Source: Actinomadura spongiicola
GTDB lineage: Bacteria; Actinomycetota; Actinomycetes; Streptosporangiales; Streptosporangiaceae
Assembly: GCF_003432485.1 (NCBI RefSeq)
Contig: NZ_QVNQ01000006.1
Location: forward strand, 310,001-374,000
Direction of reading: 5' to 3'
DNA length: 64,000 nucleotides
Positions 25,354-34,272 of the stretch are shown piece after piece. The notes under the pieces were generated by a model that saw only the letters and a list, made by a program, of their open reading frames with translations, was not told where the DNA came from and searched no databases. A program made the translations under genes and the position numbers. Positions within the stretch are counted from its first letter, which is position 1. The number at the start of each line of letters is the position of its first letter.

Positions 25354-26102
25354 GCGAGGCGAACGTCCGCGACATCGACCCGCCCGAAGACGGCACGGAC
25401 GCCGAACCGCCTTGGGAGCTGTGGCTCGGGCACGACCTGGAGCAGTACTTCTCGTTCTTCACCGAGATCCACTACGTCGCCCTTGGCGGATTCCCCGACG
25501 GGACCCTGGACGACCTCGCCACCATCCGCAGGTGGGTGGTGCACCAGCTGCGCGAGCTGCGGCTACCGGACGTGCTCGTCAACGCGGTGGACGACGCGGT
25601 CGCCGACGTCCGGCCGCTGACGGACCCGTCCGTGATCACCGACCGGGAGCGGTGGCGGAAGCGCCGTGCCGTCGGCGCGACGTTCGAGGTGCTCCTCCAG
25701 CTCACCCGCGCCCACGTGCCGCCGCGGCACCGGCGGTACTACGACTTCGGCGTCATGCTTCGCCAGATCAACACCCGGGTGACGCTGATCCGGACCGCGC
25801 CGGCGCTGCCGTCGTGGGTCGAGGAGGGCTGGCCGAACCTCGCCGAACGGTACCGGGACGAATTGCGAAGGGAGTGCGCCACCTTGGCGTCGTGGGTCCG
25901 CGACAAGGGGCCGGGCAACTCGGCCGACCCCGCGCAGAGCAGCCTGGACGGCGCATTCGACGCCCTGGCCGACCACCTGGAGTCGTGGCTGGCCGAGGAG
26001 AACGAGATCGACGACGTCTTCCTGGAGCGGCTCCAGACCGCCTGGCGCAGGTCGGGGCTGCTCGGCTCGACGAGGACCGCGCGCGACATCACTCGCCACT
26101 GA
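25350..26102 (+). CDS. unknown helical protein between two caspase-fold proteases
   Basis: A 250-residue protein whose ATG overlaps the CHAT gene stop (ATGA). It is rich in charged residues and tryptophan, with no signal peptide or membrane helix, and predicted by eye to be all-helical (for example TIRRWVVHQLRELRLPDVLV and LQLTRAHVPPRHRRYYDFGV). No known family is recognised. Its strict coupling to the CHAT gene and the 14-base gap to the caspase-like gene suggest that it forms a complex with one or both proteases, as an adaptor, inhibitor or substrate. Confidence 0.75.
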   Translation: MSEANVRDIDPPEDGTDAEPPWELWLGHDLEQYFSFFTEIHYVALGGFPDGTLDDLATIRRWVVHQLRELRLPDVLVNAVDDAVADVRPLTDPSVITDRERWRKRRAVGATFEVLLQLTRAHVPPRHRRYYDFGVMLRQINTRVTLIRTAPALPSWVEEGWPNLAERYRDELRRECATLASWVRDKGPGNSADPAQSSLDGAFDALADHLESWLAEENEIDDVFLERLQTAWRRSGLLGSTRTARDITRH

Positions 26103-26116
26103 CCCAGAAGGAACGC

Positions 26117-28102
26117 ATGCCCGCAGAATCCCGCCGTGAGGACGCCCCGGCTACGGGGCTCGTGTACGCCCTGCTCGTCGGTATCGACGCCTACCGGCCC
26201 CCCGTCCCGCCGCTGGCCGGGTGCGGCAACGACAGCGCCGCGGCGGCGATCTTTCTGCGCACGCTGCTGGGCGACCGGCTACGGCTGGTGACGCTGCGCG
26301 ACGCGGCCGCGACCACCGGCGGCGTTCGGGGAGCGTTCCGCGACCATCTGGGCCTGGCAGGGCCCGGCGACGTTGCGTTGTTCTGGTTCAGCGGCCACGG
26401 CTCGCAGGCGCCCGTCCCGGAGCAGTATTGGCACCTGGAGCCGACCGGGATGCACCAGACACTGGTCTGCGCCGACAGCAGACACGAGGCCGACGACCTG
26501 ACCGACAAGGAGCTGTCCGTACTGCTCGACACGGTGGCTGAGCGCGGCGCGCACGTAGCGGTGGTGCTGGACTGCTGCCACTCCGGCGGCGGCACCCGGG
26601 ACCCACGGGCCCGAGTCAGGGGCGTCCCGCCCGCCGAGACGGCCCTGACCGGAGCGGAGTACGCGGCCGCGTGGCTCCGCGAGACCGGGACGGGCGAGGC
26701 GCCCGCCGAGCATGTGGCCTTGTCGGCCTGCCGCCCGTTCGAGACTGCCAAGGAACTGCCGATCGGCGGCAGGGTCGGCGGGGCGTTCTCTCAGTCCCTG
26801 CTGGCCGCGCTGCGTTCCCTCGGCCCGCGCGCCAGCTACCGGGCGCTGCACATGGCCGCCCGAACCCTGGTGGAGAACCGAGTCGGCGGCCAGACGCCTG
26901 TGCTGTACCCGGTGCTGCCGGACGGCATCGCCGACGAGCCCTTCCTCGGGGGCGCCGTCGACCCGGCCCCGGTCTTCACGCTGGGGCGGGTCAAGGGCCG
27001 CTGGCGCGTCGACGCCGGGGCCTGCCACGGCATCCCCGAGGGCGAGGTCGTCCTCGCGGTGGCGGATTCGGATCTGGAGGCCGCAGGGCGTCGGCTGGCG
27101 GTGACCGAGGTGCGTCCCGGCGACTGCGATGTCCGGCCGGTCGGTTGGACGCCCCGGCCGGATCGCCGCTACCCGGTGCTGGTCGCCGAGCGGCCTGTCC
27201 CGTTCGTCGCGGCCGAGGTGGGCGGGCGTCCTGACGACGACCGGGCCGCGGTCGAGGCGGTCCGGGCCGCGCTGGCGGCGCGGAACGGCCTGGTCAGACT
27301 GATTGAACCGGACGAGCCGACGGCTGGCCTGCGCTTGCGCGTCGCCGCCCCGGTCCTGGACGGTCATCCGGTCCTGTCGATCGTGCGCAGTGACGGATCC
27401 CCGGCGGCCGCCCCCGTCGCCGGCCACGGGCCAGCCAGCGTCCGGCTCGTGGCCGCCCAGGTCGAGCACATCGCCCGATGGATCATGATCAAGGACGCCC
27501 GTGGGCCGGCCTCCCCGATGGACGACCTGGTCCGGGTCGAAGTCGTGCTGGCCGCCGCGCACCAGCCCCTCGCCCCCCGCACCGGCGGGGCCCTGCCGCC
27601 GAACAATGCCGGCGAGATCGAACTGTCCTACACCCGCACACCCGACGGATGGCGAGCCCCGGAGGTCTTCATCCGCATCCACAATGCGTCCGACCGGCGG
27701 CTCTGGTGCACGCTGCTCGACCTGACCGACCGCTACCGCTGCCATTCGGCCCTGTTCCCCGGTGACTTCATCGGCGCGCGGCAAACGGCCGTGGCCGTGG
27801 AGGGCAGGCGCGTGGCGGTCTCCCTACCGGCGGATCGCCCGACCGAGCCGGGCGCGGCCGTCCGAGACTGGTGCAAGCTCATCGTCTCCGACACCGAAAT
27901 CAACACGCTCCCCTTCAACCTCCCCGCCTTAGACGAGGCAGGCACCTACCGCAGCGATCTCCGGGGCCTCCTCGTCAGCGGCCTCCGCGATATGGTCCCT
28001 CCGCTCCGGGACGAGCTCAGAAAGGGCTGGTGGACGACGTCCGTGACCCCCATCGTCACTCGCGTCCCCGCTCGGGAAGTGCCGCGTACAGGCACCTCGT
28101 AA
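26117..28102 (+). CDS. caspase-like (peptidase C14) protease with C-terminal beta-rich domains
   Basis: A 661-residue protein; AAGGA precedes its ATG. The first 260 residues are a caspase fold: YALLVGIDAY, then VALFWFSGHGSQ with catalytic His94, then VAVVLDCCHSGGG with catalytic Cys154 and HVALSACRPFETA. A middle part has RVKGRWRVDAGACHGIPEGE, a motif I associate with the linker region of actinomycete caspases. The C-terminal 150 residues (VFIRIHNASDRRLWCTLLDL and WCKLIVSDTEINTL) resemble the beta-sandwich DUF4384-type domain that often accompanies prokaryotic caspases. It is the last gene of the CHAT operon. Two different caspase-fold enzymes in one operon suggest a cascade, with one cleaving the other or the middle protein. 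Confidence 0.88.
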   Translation: MPAESRREDAPATGLVYALLVGIDAYRPPVPPLAGCGNDSAAAAIFLRTLLGDRLRLVTLRDAAATTGGVRGAFRDHLGLAGPGDVALFWFSGHGSQAPVPEQYWHLEPTGMHQTLVCADSRHEADDLTDKELSVLLDTVAERGAHVAVVLDCCHSGGGTRDPRARVRGVPPAETALTGAEYAAAWLRETGTGEAPAEHVALSACRPFETAKELPIGGRVGGAFSQSLLAALRSLGPRASYRALHMAARTLVENRVGGQTPVLYPVLPDGIADEPFLGGAVDPAPVFTLGRVKGRWRVDAGACHGIPEGEVVLAVADSDLEAAGRRLAVTEVRPGDCDVRPVGWTPRPDRRYPVLVAERPVPFVAAEVGGRPDDDRAAVEAVRAALAARNGLVRLIEPDEPTAGLRLRVAAPVLDGHPVLSIVRSDGSPAAAPVAGHGPASVRLVAAQVEHIARWIMIKDARGPASPMDDLVRVEVVLAAAHQPLAPRTGGALPPNNAGEIELSYTRTPDGWRAPEVFIRIHNASDRRLWCTLLDLTDRYRCHSALFPGDFIGARQTAVAVEGRRVAVSLPADRPTEPGAAVRDWCKLIVSDTEINTLPFNLPALDEAGTYRSDLRGLLVSGLRDMVPPLRDELRKGWWTTSVTPIVTRVPAREVPRTGTS

Positions 28103-28310
28103 TCAAGCGGGCGGCACTGCTCGCGGAGCTGCTGAACCGGCTTATGGGGCTTTAATATCCGCAATCTAGCATTTGCCTAAATTTCGGTTTCGCTTTCCAC
28201 ACGGTGATCGATATGTGGCGTTGCGGTATTCGTTGATTGCACCGCCGAGGAGGCGTGTCCGGCGGATGGCGGCGTTGCTGCTGATGGGAGTCGGTTCGGG
28301 CCGGGGCACC

Positions 28311-28704
28311 ATGAACCTGGGGGAGCGCATCGGGGACTTGCGGTTCGTGAGCCATGATCGTGATCCGTTGTTCACAACCGCGTTCAGCGAGGTGTTAGAG
28401 CCGACGGGCTGCGGGCGACCACCACCCTGCCGAAGACGCCACGCATGAACGCCATTTGCGAGCGCGTCATCGGAACCCTCCGCCGCGAGGTCCTGGACCG
28501 GGTGCTGATACTCGGCGAACGCCACCTGGCGATACTCCTCCGCGAGTACCTGATCTACTACAACGGCCATAGATTGCACCAGCCCGGCAGCAACGACCTC
28601 CAGACATCGAAACGCAGCCTGTCCGCGCCGTGGCGGACCTGCGATCCATCCGCAGAAAACACGCTGTCACGGGCGTGATCAGCGAATATCACCACGCCGC
28701 ATAA
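28311..28704 (+). pseudogene. C-terminal remnant of an integrase-core transposase
   Basis: Three pieces in different frames join to the end of an rve-type transposase: LGERIGDLRFVSHDRDPLFT, then MNAICERVIGTLRREVLDRV and REYLIYYNGHRLHQPG, then RPPDIETQPVRAVADLRSIR to a TAA at 28,704. The second catalytic aspartate (HDRD) and the region of the catalytic glutamate (ICERVIG) are still present, but two frameshifts break the gene and the 5' half is lost. It separates the caspase operon from the GTPase operon and may record how they were brought together. Confidence 0.75.
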
Positions 28705-29328
28705 GCCCACCTCAGACCCTGTAACCCACCATTCGAGCGGCACACCCCTGCGAAGGCGCCGATGGCGGGTGATCTTGGGGCGCTAATCCGCCGACCTGTT
28801 CCGTTGAACGCCGCAGGCATGGTAGAGCACCTGAGGGAATGCTGGTCGAGATCAGGCGGCTGGACGCGGCGAACGAGGACGTGGCCCTGGGCGCGTGGCT
28901 GCGCGGTGAGCTGGTCGGCGTGGTGAATCACAGGGGTGTCGGGACGCTGCTTCTGGTGCAGCCGGGAACGGAGGCGCGGGCCGGCGATCGCGAGCTTGTC
29001 CACCCTGCACGCCGTGTTTCAATGGCTTTCCGAAGTCCAGGAGGCATGCGGGTAGAACCCGAAGCTGTCAATCATGGGGTCCTGGGGTCAGCCCGTAGCT
29101 GGCGCTCGGGTTGCGGTCACGGCATTAGACGGCAGAACGTAACTAATCATTGCCGTCTTCGGGCTCCCGGTACACATCGTCGGCGTCGTCTTCGGTGGAG
29201 AAGGCGGTGGAGGCGCGGCCTTGTGAATCATGGAGGTGCGAGACCGGTCGGCCACATCAGGTCCTGACCTAGAACGGACACGACGGGGTTTTGGTGGTCC
29301 GTCAGAGCGCATAGTTGAGGCTGACAGG
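28705..29328. other. 620-base gap, no gene seen
   Basis: Minus- and plus-strand frames here show no binding site or domain. Part of it probably belongs to the decayed insertion sequence. The promoter for the GTPase operon should be near its right end. Confidence 0.4.
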
Positions 29329-30594
29329 ATGGACGGGGGATGGATGGCAGGCTTAACGATCAATGTGATGGTTCTCGGTGAACGGGGATCGGGGAAGACC
29401 CTCTACCTGGCGGGTCTGTACAGGCAACTGTCGTACGACAGCATAAAGAGCGTGGTCACGCTCAGCCCGAACAATGTGCACACCCGAATTCTTGACCGGC
29501 TCTACGAGGAGGTGACCAGTGTGGAGGACGGTCATTTCCCCGAGCCGACCGGGTGGGGTGTCGACATCTGGTCCTTCGAGTGTTCCGTGTTCGCCGGTGA
29601 TGGCGAGCGAATCAGAGCTTTCTCGATCTTCGACATCAATTACGCAGATTACGCGGGCGAGATGCTCGACGGCGGAGGTCTCGATGCCCAGGAGCTCGGT
29701 GAGAACCAGGTCATCAAGCGCTTCGACGAGGCGGTCGAGCGCGCGGACGTCTTCATCGTGCTCATCGACGGGCATCGGCTCCTGCGGCTCATGCGCGGCG
29801 AGCCGCGGTGGGAGCCGTGGCTCGACAACTACCTGAGAGCGCGCCTGGCCACGATGACCAAGGTGGCCAGGAAACGCCATACCTGGCGGCCAGTGCAGTT
29901 CGTCATCACCAAATGGGACATTTTCGAGGACGAGTTCTCCTTCGAGGACGTCCGCTCCAAGATTCTGGCGCAGCCCAGCCTGCATGACTTCCTGGAGGGG
30001 CGCCGGGAGAGCGGCGGCGCGCCCATTCGCCTGATCCCGGTAAGCGTGACCGGGCGGTTCGCGCGCCTCGACGAGGAGGGCGTGATGGTGAAGGTGCCGA
30101 CCGAGGCGATCAGGCCGCTCAACCTCGACATCCCGTTCGCCGCGGTTCTGCCTGACCAGATCCGCGCCGCCCGGCAGGAGGCCGCGCAGAGAGCTGCCGG
30201 AGACACTGGCAACGGTCTGGCGGAGAACAAGATCACCGACCGGATCAGGTGGTTCGAACGGGTCCGCAGGGGTAGTGACACGGCCAGAGCCCCCCTCCTC
30301 AACCTGGTCGGCAGGTACTTCGACAACAGGGGAGCCACGCCGCGGGGCAAGGCCAATGCCAGCGCCGCCTTGGAACAAGCCTTTCAGTGGCTGGACCAGC
30401 TGGCCGAACGCCGACAGCAGGCCGCCGAATACGAACTGAGCGAACTGCGCCGGATCCATCGGGCCAGGCAGGCGAGAATCGAGAGCCACAACGCGGCACT
30501 GTGCCTGGCGATCGAGAGTTTCGACGCGCGCCTGCGCGAGTTCGAGAAGGCCTTTCCAGGGTCGTTCCTCCTGGAGAGGAAGTTCACCGAATGA
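29329..30594 (+). CDS. P-loop GTPase of a conflict-type system, with C-terminal coiled coil
   Basis: A 421-residue protein; an ATG at 29344 is the alternative start. Residues 17-24 are the P-loop GERGSGKT, DYAGEML fits the switch II DxxG region, FIVLIDGHRLLRL follows, and FVITKWDIFEDE supplies the base-specificity motif (TKWD). This is the layout of the TRAFAC-like GTPases found in bacterial conflict loci. After about residue 290 the protein is helical and ends in a long charged coiled coil (LDQLAERRQQAAEYELSELR). The stop overlaps the start of the next gene. It probably acts as a nucleotide-controlled switch together with the tail-anchored protein encoded next. Confidence 0.8.
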   Translation: MDGGWMAGLTINVMVLGERGSGKTLYLAGLYRQLSYDSIKSVVTLSPNNVHTRILDRLYEEVTSVEDGHFPEPTGWGVDIWSFECSVFAGDGERIRAFSIFDINYADYAGEMLDGGGLDAQELGENQVIKRFDEAVERADVFIVLIDGHRLLRLMRGEPRWEPWLDNYLRARLATMTKVARKRHTWRPVQFVITKWDIFEDEFSFEDVRSKILAQPSLHDFLEGRRESGGAPIRLIPVSVTGRFARLDEEGVMVKVPTEAIRPLNLDIPFAAVLPDQIRAARQEAAQRAAGDTGNGLAENKITDRIRWFERVRRGSDTARAPLLNLVGRYFDNRGATPRGKANASAALEQAFQWLDQLAERRQQAAEYELSELRRIHRARQARIESHNAALCLAIESFDARLREFEKAFPGSFLLERKFTE

Positions 30595-31217
30595 ACGCTT
30601 CTTCGCAGGCTTGGCCGTTCGTCATCGTGCAGACGAAGATACTGCTGGCCCCCGACTTCCTGCTTGGGCCGCGGCTCTCTGGGCGGTTGCTCGACGCCGC
30701 CAATCCGGGGCCGCTGTCGACCGAGAAGGCCAGAGCCAGGACGATCGAGCTCTCCGGGCGCCAGAAGGCGACGATCTACTTCCGCGCGGTGCGGATCGCG
30801 GGCAAGGACGTGGGGCGTGACACCGAATGGATCCGTGACGTGGGCTCACGCCCCATGGTGATGATCGAGGGTGTGGTCCTGCGCGGCGGCCATGGTGAGA
30901 TCGACGAAGGCCTCCTCGACTTGGCTCGCACTCAGGTTCTCCCGGCGGTTCGCGACTACGTCGATCATCCGGCTACCCGCCCGGAAGTGCGCGCGTCCTG
31001 TCCCGTCGGAAAACAGTTCGTCTCCGAAGCCGAGGAGCCGTTGATAGAACGGCCACCGGTCACGGTCCCTACCGGCGCTGCCCTCAGGCAGGAAGCGGCC
31101 GACAGCCGTCACGGGCAGTCCCTACGCCTAACCTGGAGGATCGCGGTCGGGCTTGGGGCGCTCGGGGCGGCTATGGGGATCATCATCTGGAAGATTCTGC
31201 GGGCGGTCATCGGCTAG
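30591..31217 (+). CDS. tail-anchored protein of unknown function, partner of the GTPase
   Basis: A 208-residue protein whose ATG lies in an ATGA overlap with the GTPase gene. The first 140 residues look like a soluble domain (FVIVQTKILLAPDFLLGPRL and KATIYFRAVRIAGKDV), followed by a proline-rich linker. A single hydrophobic helix near the end (IAVGLGALGAAMGIIIWKIL) would anchor the protein with its main domain in the cytoplasm. No family is recognised. Translational coupling suggests a one-to-one complex with the GTPase at the membrane. Confidence 0.75.
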   Translation: MNASSQAWPFVIVQTKILLAPDFLLGPRLSGRLLDAANPGPLSTEKARARTIELSGRQKATIYFRAVRIAGKDVGRDTEWIRDVGSRPMVMIEGVVLRGGHGEIDEGLLDLARTQVLPAVRDYVDHPATRPEVRASCPVGKQFVSEAEEPLIERPPVTVPTGAALRQEAADSRHGQSLRLTWRIAVGLGALGAAMGIIIWKILRAVIG

Positions 31218-31725
31218 TGTCCTGCGCCTGGAATCAGTAGGGCACCGGACGCCGGTGACCGCCGACCCGCCACGGGTCCACCTCCATCGCCCGTGCCTCC
31301 AGGGAAGGCGGGAGACTGTCGCGGTGGTGGGTGCACTTTTCGATATCCGGCATCGGGGGAACGGCGCAAGGCCCGCAGCCGCCTGTTATGGCCGGTGCTG
31401 GACGACTCGTCCGTGTACATCGCTCGGCTGGGCATTTCGGATGGCTCGTCCTCATGCCCATCTCGCGCCGTGAACGCCTCGGTGCGTCCGCACCGCAATT
31501 GAGTCCGGGGAAATGCCAGCGGTGCGACGACAGCGGATGTCTGCACAGTCGCCAGCGTCACCGGACGCGGATGACCGCAGGAGATGTGACTAGGTTGCGC
31601 CAACGCTCCGGGCTGTGCGTCGATTGGTCCGCGGATAGGTTCGTAGAGACATTCTGATTGTGATCTAGAAGCGGCTTTGGAACCATCGTGAGTGCTCGGA
31701 TGTTCGCGGTATGGAGTGCTGATAA
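31218..31725. other. 500-base gap upstream of the STAND-like gene
   Basis: No credible gene. The right end becomes less GC-rich (31,640-31,720), as expected for a promoter, so the STAND-like gene may have its own promoter rather than be read from the GTPase operon. Confidence 0.4.
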
Positions 31726-34272
31726 ATGACTGAACTGGTCGACTTCTCATGGATGCCTGATGCCTGGTTCGTAGGACGTGAGGACTTACTGGCCGAGCTC
31801 ACCACGACGACCGGAGAGCGGCGGATTCACCAGATCGTCGGCGGTGCGGGCACGGGCAAGTCATCACTTCTCTTCCAGACCGGCCGCAGGCTCGCCGCCG
31901 GCGGGCTGGCCGTCGGGTACATCAGCGCCAGCCGGATCGCCGCGGTCGCCGCGGCCCCCGCGGGAACCCCGGACGCACAGGCGCGCACCACGCTCAACTG
32001 GTGCCGTACCGCGGCCCGGCTCATCGCCACAGACCTTGACGGCGCCCGTGTGACGGACGCCGCCCGCCAGAGGAGGATCCAGGACGCCGCGAACCGGATC
32101 ATCGACACGGTCTGGCGTACCGAGCGCATGTCCGATCCGAAGTATCGCGGTGCGGACGGCTCCGGGCCGGACGCGCGCATTGGCCGCCAGGACGCGGTCG
32201 CCGCCCGGCCCGACGACCTTGTCTGGCTTCTGTTCGACGAGGTCAGAGACGTGCTGTCGGGTTGCGAGGAACAGTCCAACGACCACGCGGGCCTGGCCGT
32301 CCTCATCGACGAATTCGACCGTGTCGAGGGGACCCCGACCGCCGGATGGCTGCTCGACCTGCTGGTCAGCCTGCCCGCAAGCGTGAGGATCGTCGCGCGC
32401 CGTCCGGGCGGCCCGACGCCCGAGGGCGTTGTCCATCACCTGCCCCCGCTCAGCCGCTCGGACGTCGCGAGCTACCAGCGGATGCGGCTACCGTCCTCTG
32501 AAAACCTCGATCGTCACATCGCCCAGACGGTGGAGATGACGCAGGGGTACGCCCTCGCGGTCGGCATAGCCACCGACCTGTACGCCGCGTACGGCGAAGA
32601 GCTCGACCTGCGACGGGCGTTCGGCACGACCGGGAACCTCCCGGAGGGAGCCGGGACGTCCTTACGGCTGGACGCGATCGGCGCGGCGCTGGACGGGCTG
32701 CTCGACGATCTGTGGAGCCCGGCCTCCTGGACGCGCGACCGGGGCCGTCTGCGCCTGCTCGACAGGCTGAGCGTGGTGCGGCGGTTCGACGAGCCGCTGC
32801 TCGCCGCGCTCCTCCAGGACACCGGCGCGGTGGCGGCCGAAGTTTCCGCGCTGCAGACCGTTCTGCGGCATCAGTCCTTCGTCGTCGGGTTCGACGACGA
32901 CCTCGAACAGGGCCTGCGGCTGCACGAGGCCGTGCGCGGCCGACGCGAACGGGCGCTGCTCGGCCAGGACCCCGCCTTCTACCACCGGATTCACGGTTAC
33001 GCCGCCGCACATTGGGAGAGGCTGCTCAACGCATTCGAAACCGACGAGGATGATGCGCTCTACCGCACATGGCATCGCTACGAACACCCCGAATGGCACG
33101 TACTGCAGACTGACTGGCTTTTTCACTTGGCCCGCTCGGATGCCGAGCCGCGAACGGTCGACCTCGCCTTCGCACGGGTCTTTTTCGACGCCTTCTGGTG
33201 GGTCGGTGAGGCGGTGCCCTTTCCGCTCTGCGACGAGATCCTCGACCGGTTCGAGGACATGCCCCATGCGGACGAGTCACCCGCGAGCCGTGAATGGCTC
33301 GGGTATCTGAGGATGTTCCGCAGTTCCTTCCCCAGCACGCTGCGGCCCGAGTACGCCGAGCCCGGGCAGTGGGAACGCTCCTGGGAGGCGCTGCGGGGGA
33401 TGAGCGCCCTGCTCGACCGTGCGGCGCACGGCGTCCCGCAGGACTCTCCGGAGGACGACAACGTCATGCAGGTCAGGGGCCTGATCCATACGTACCTCGG
33501 TGAGGTGGGCGCTCGCCTGAAGCGGCCGCTCGGGGAAGTGCTGGCCGCATACCACGAGGCCAGGATCGCGTTCGACTACCTGGAAGAGGAGTGGTGCCTG
33601 CTGTGGGTCGACTATCTGAGCACCGACGTCCTGTGCGCTCCGCAGTACCCGGGGCATTTGGACGAGGCCGAGCGGCAGATCCGTCCCCTGGAGGCGAGGA
33701 TCGCCGAGCAGGCTGAATACGAGCTGCGCGTCCTGCTCGCCGAGACGTTCGGGGAGATCAACTGGCGGCGCGCGTTCGAGGTGCCGCCGCCCGAGGTCGC
33801 GGGGCGCCTGCGCGCGGCCCTTGACGCCCATGCTCGCGCGGTCATGCACGCCTACGTCTTCAACACCCGCCAGGAGACGCCCGACCAGGCGCCGAGCGAA
33901 TACACCAGGGTGCTGTACGAGTCGCGGTTGGACCATGTCCGCGCGCGCATGCGCGACCTGAAGCTGATCAGTGAGGACACCTCGCGTGCCGGTGAGCTGC
34001 GGGAGACCGCCCGGCGCGAGTATGAGGCCGCCCTGGTCCGGATGGAACGGCTCTTTCGCCCGTACTGGGCCCACGTCCGGCAGACCAGAAGAACCGCGCC
34101 GTCCGGTCTGCGGGAGGTTGGCAGCGACATGCTGGAGGGCATCTTCCCTCCGCCTCCCACCGGGGCGGACCTTGACACCCGGTCCAGTTCGTTCGCCGAC
34201 GCCGTCCGGCATTTCCTGCGGGTCCGGCTGCGCGAGTTGGACGACCGGTCGGTCACCGCTCCGCTTCCCTGA
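31726..34272 (+). CDS. large STAND-like P-loop ATPase
   Basis: An 848-residue protein. It opens with WFVGREDLLAELT, the usual lead-in of STAND/AAA ATPases, then the P-loop GGAGTGKSS (residues 39-47) and a Walker B with extra acidic residues, AVLIDEFDRV (191-200). SVRIVARRPGG follows as a sensor-like strand, and LRLLDRLSVVRRFDEPLLAA resembles a winged helix. The remaining 450 residues are helical, rich in W and charged residues, without clear TPR spacing. The stop lies 20 bases inside the end of the convergent WD40 gene. It is probably a signal-integrating ATPase of the island; its ligand and output are unknown. Confidence 0.8.
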   Translation: MTELVDFSWMPDAWFVGREDLLAELTTTTGERRIHQIVGGAGTGKSSLLFQTGRRLAAGGLAVGYISASRIAAVAAAPAGTPDAQARTTLNWCRTAARLIATDLDGARVTDAARQRRIQDAANRIIDTVWRTERMSDPKYRGADGSGPDARIGRQDAVAARPDDLVWLLFDEVRDVLSGCEEQSNDHAGLAVLIDEFDRVEGTPTAGWLLDLLVSLPASVRIVARRPGGPTPEGVVHHLPPLSRSDVASYQRMRLPSSENLDRHIAQTVEMTQGYALAVGIATDLYAAYGEELDLRRAFGTTGNLPEGAGTSLRLDAIGAALDGLLDDLWSPASWTRDRGRLRLLDRLSVVRRFDEPLLAALLQDTGAVAAEVSALQTVLRHQSFVVGFDDDLEQGLRLHEAVRGRRERALLGQDPAFYHRIHGYAAAHWERLLNAFETDEDDALYRTWHRYEHPEWHVLQTDWLFHLARSDAEPRTVDLAFARVFFDAFWWVGEAVPFPLCDEILDRFEDMPHADESPASREWLGYLRMFRSSFPSTLRPEYAEPGQWERSWEALRGMSALLDRAAHGVPQDSPEDDNVMQVRGLIHTYLGEVGARLKRPLGEVLAAYHEARIAFDYLEEEWCLLWVDYLSTDVLCAPQYPGHLDEAERQIRPLEARIAEQAEYELRVLLAETFGEINWRRAFEVPPPEVAGRLRAALDAHARAVMHAYVFNTRQETPDQAPSEYTRVLYESRLDHVRARMRDLKLISEDTSRAGELRETARREYEAALVRMERLFRPYWAHVRQTRRTAPSGLREVGSDMLEGIFPPPPTGADLDTRSSSFADAVRHFLRVRLRELDDRSVTAPLP

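Noticed and set aside
28839..29267. 142-residue plus-strand protein before the GTPase gene
   Set aside because: No ribosome binding site, no motif, and equally long frames on the other strand; probably transposon debris.
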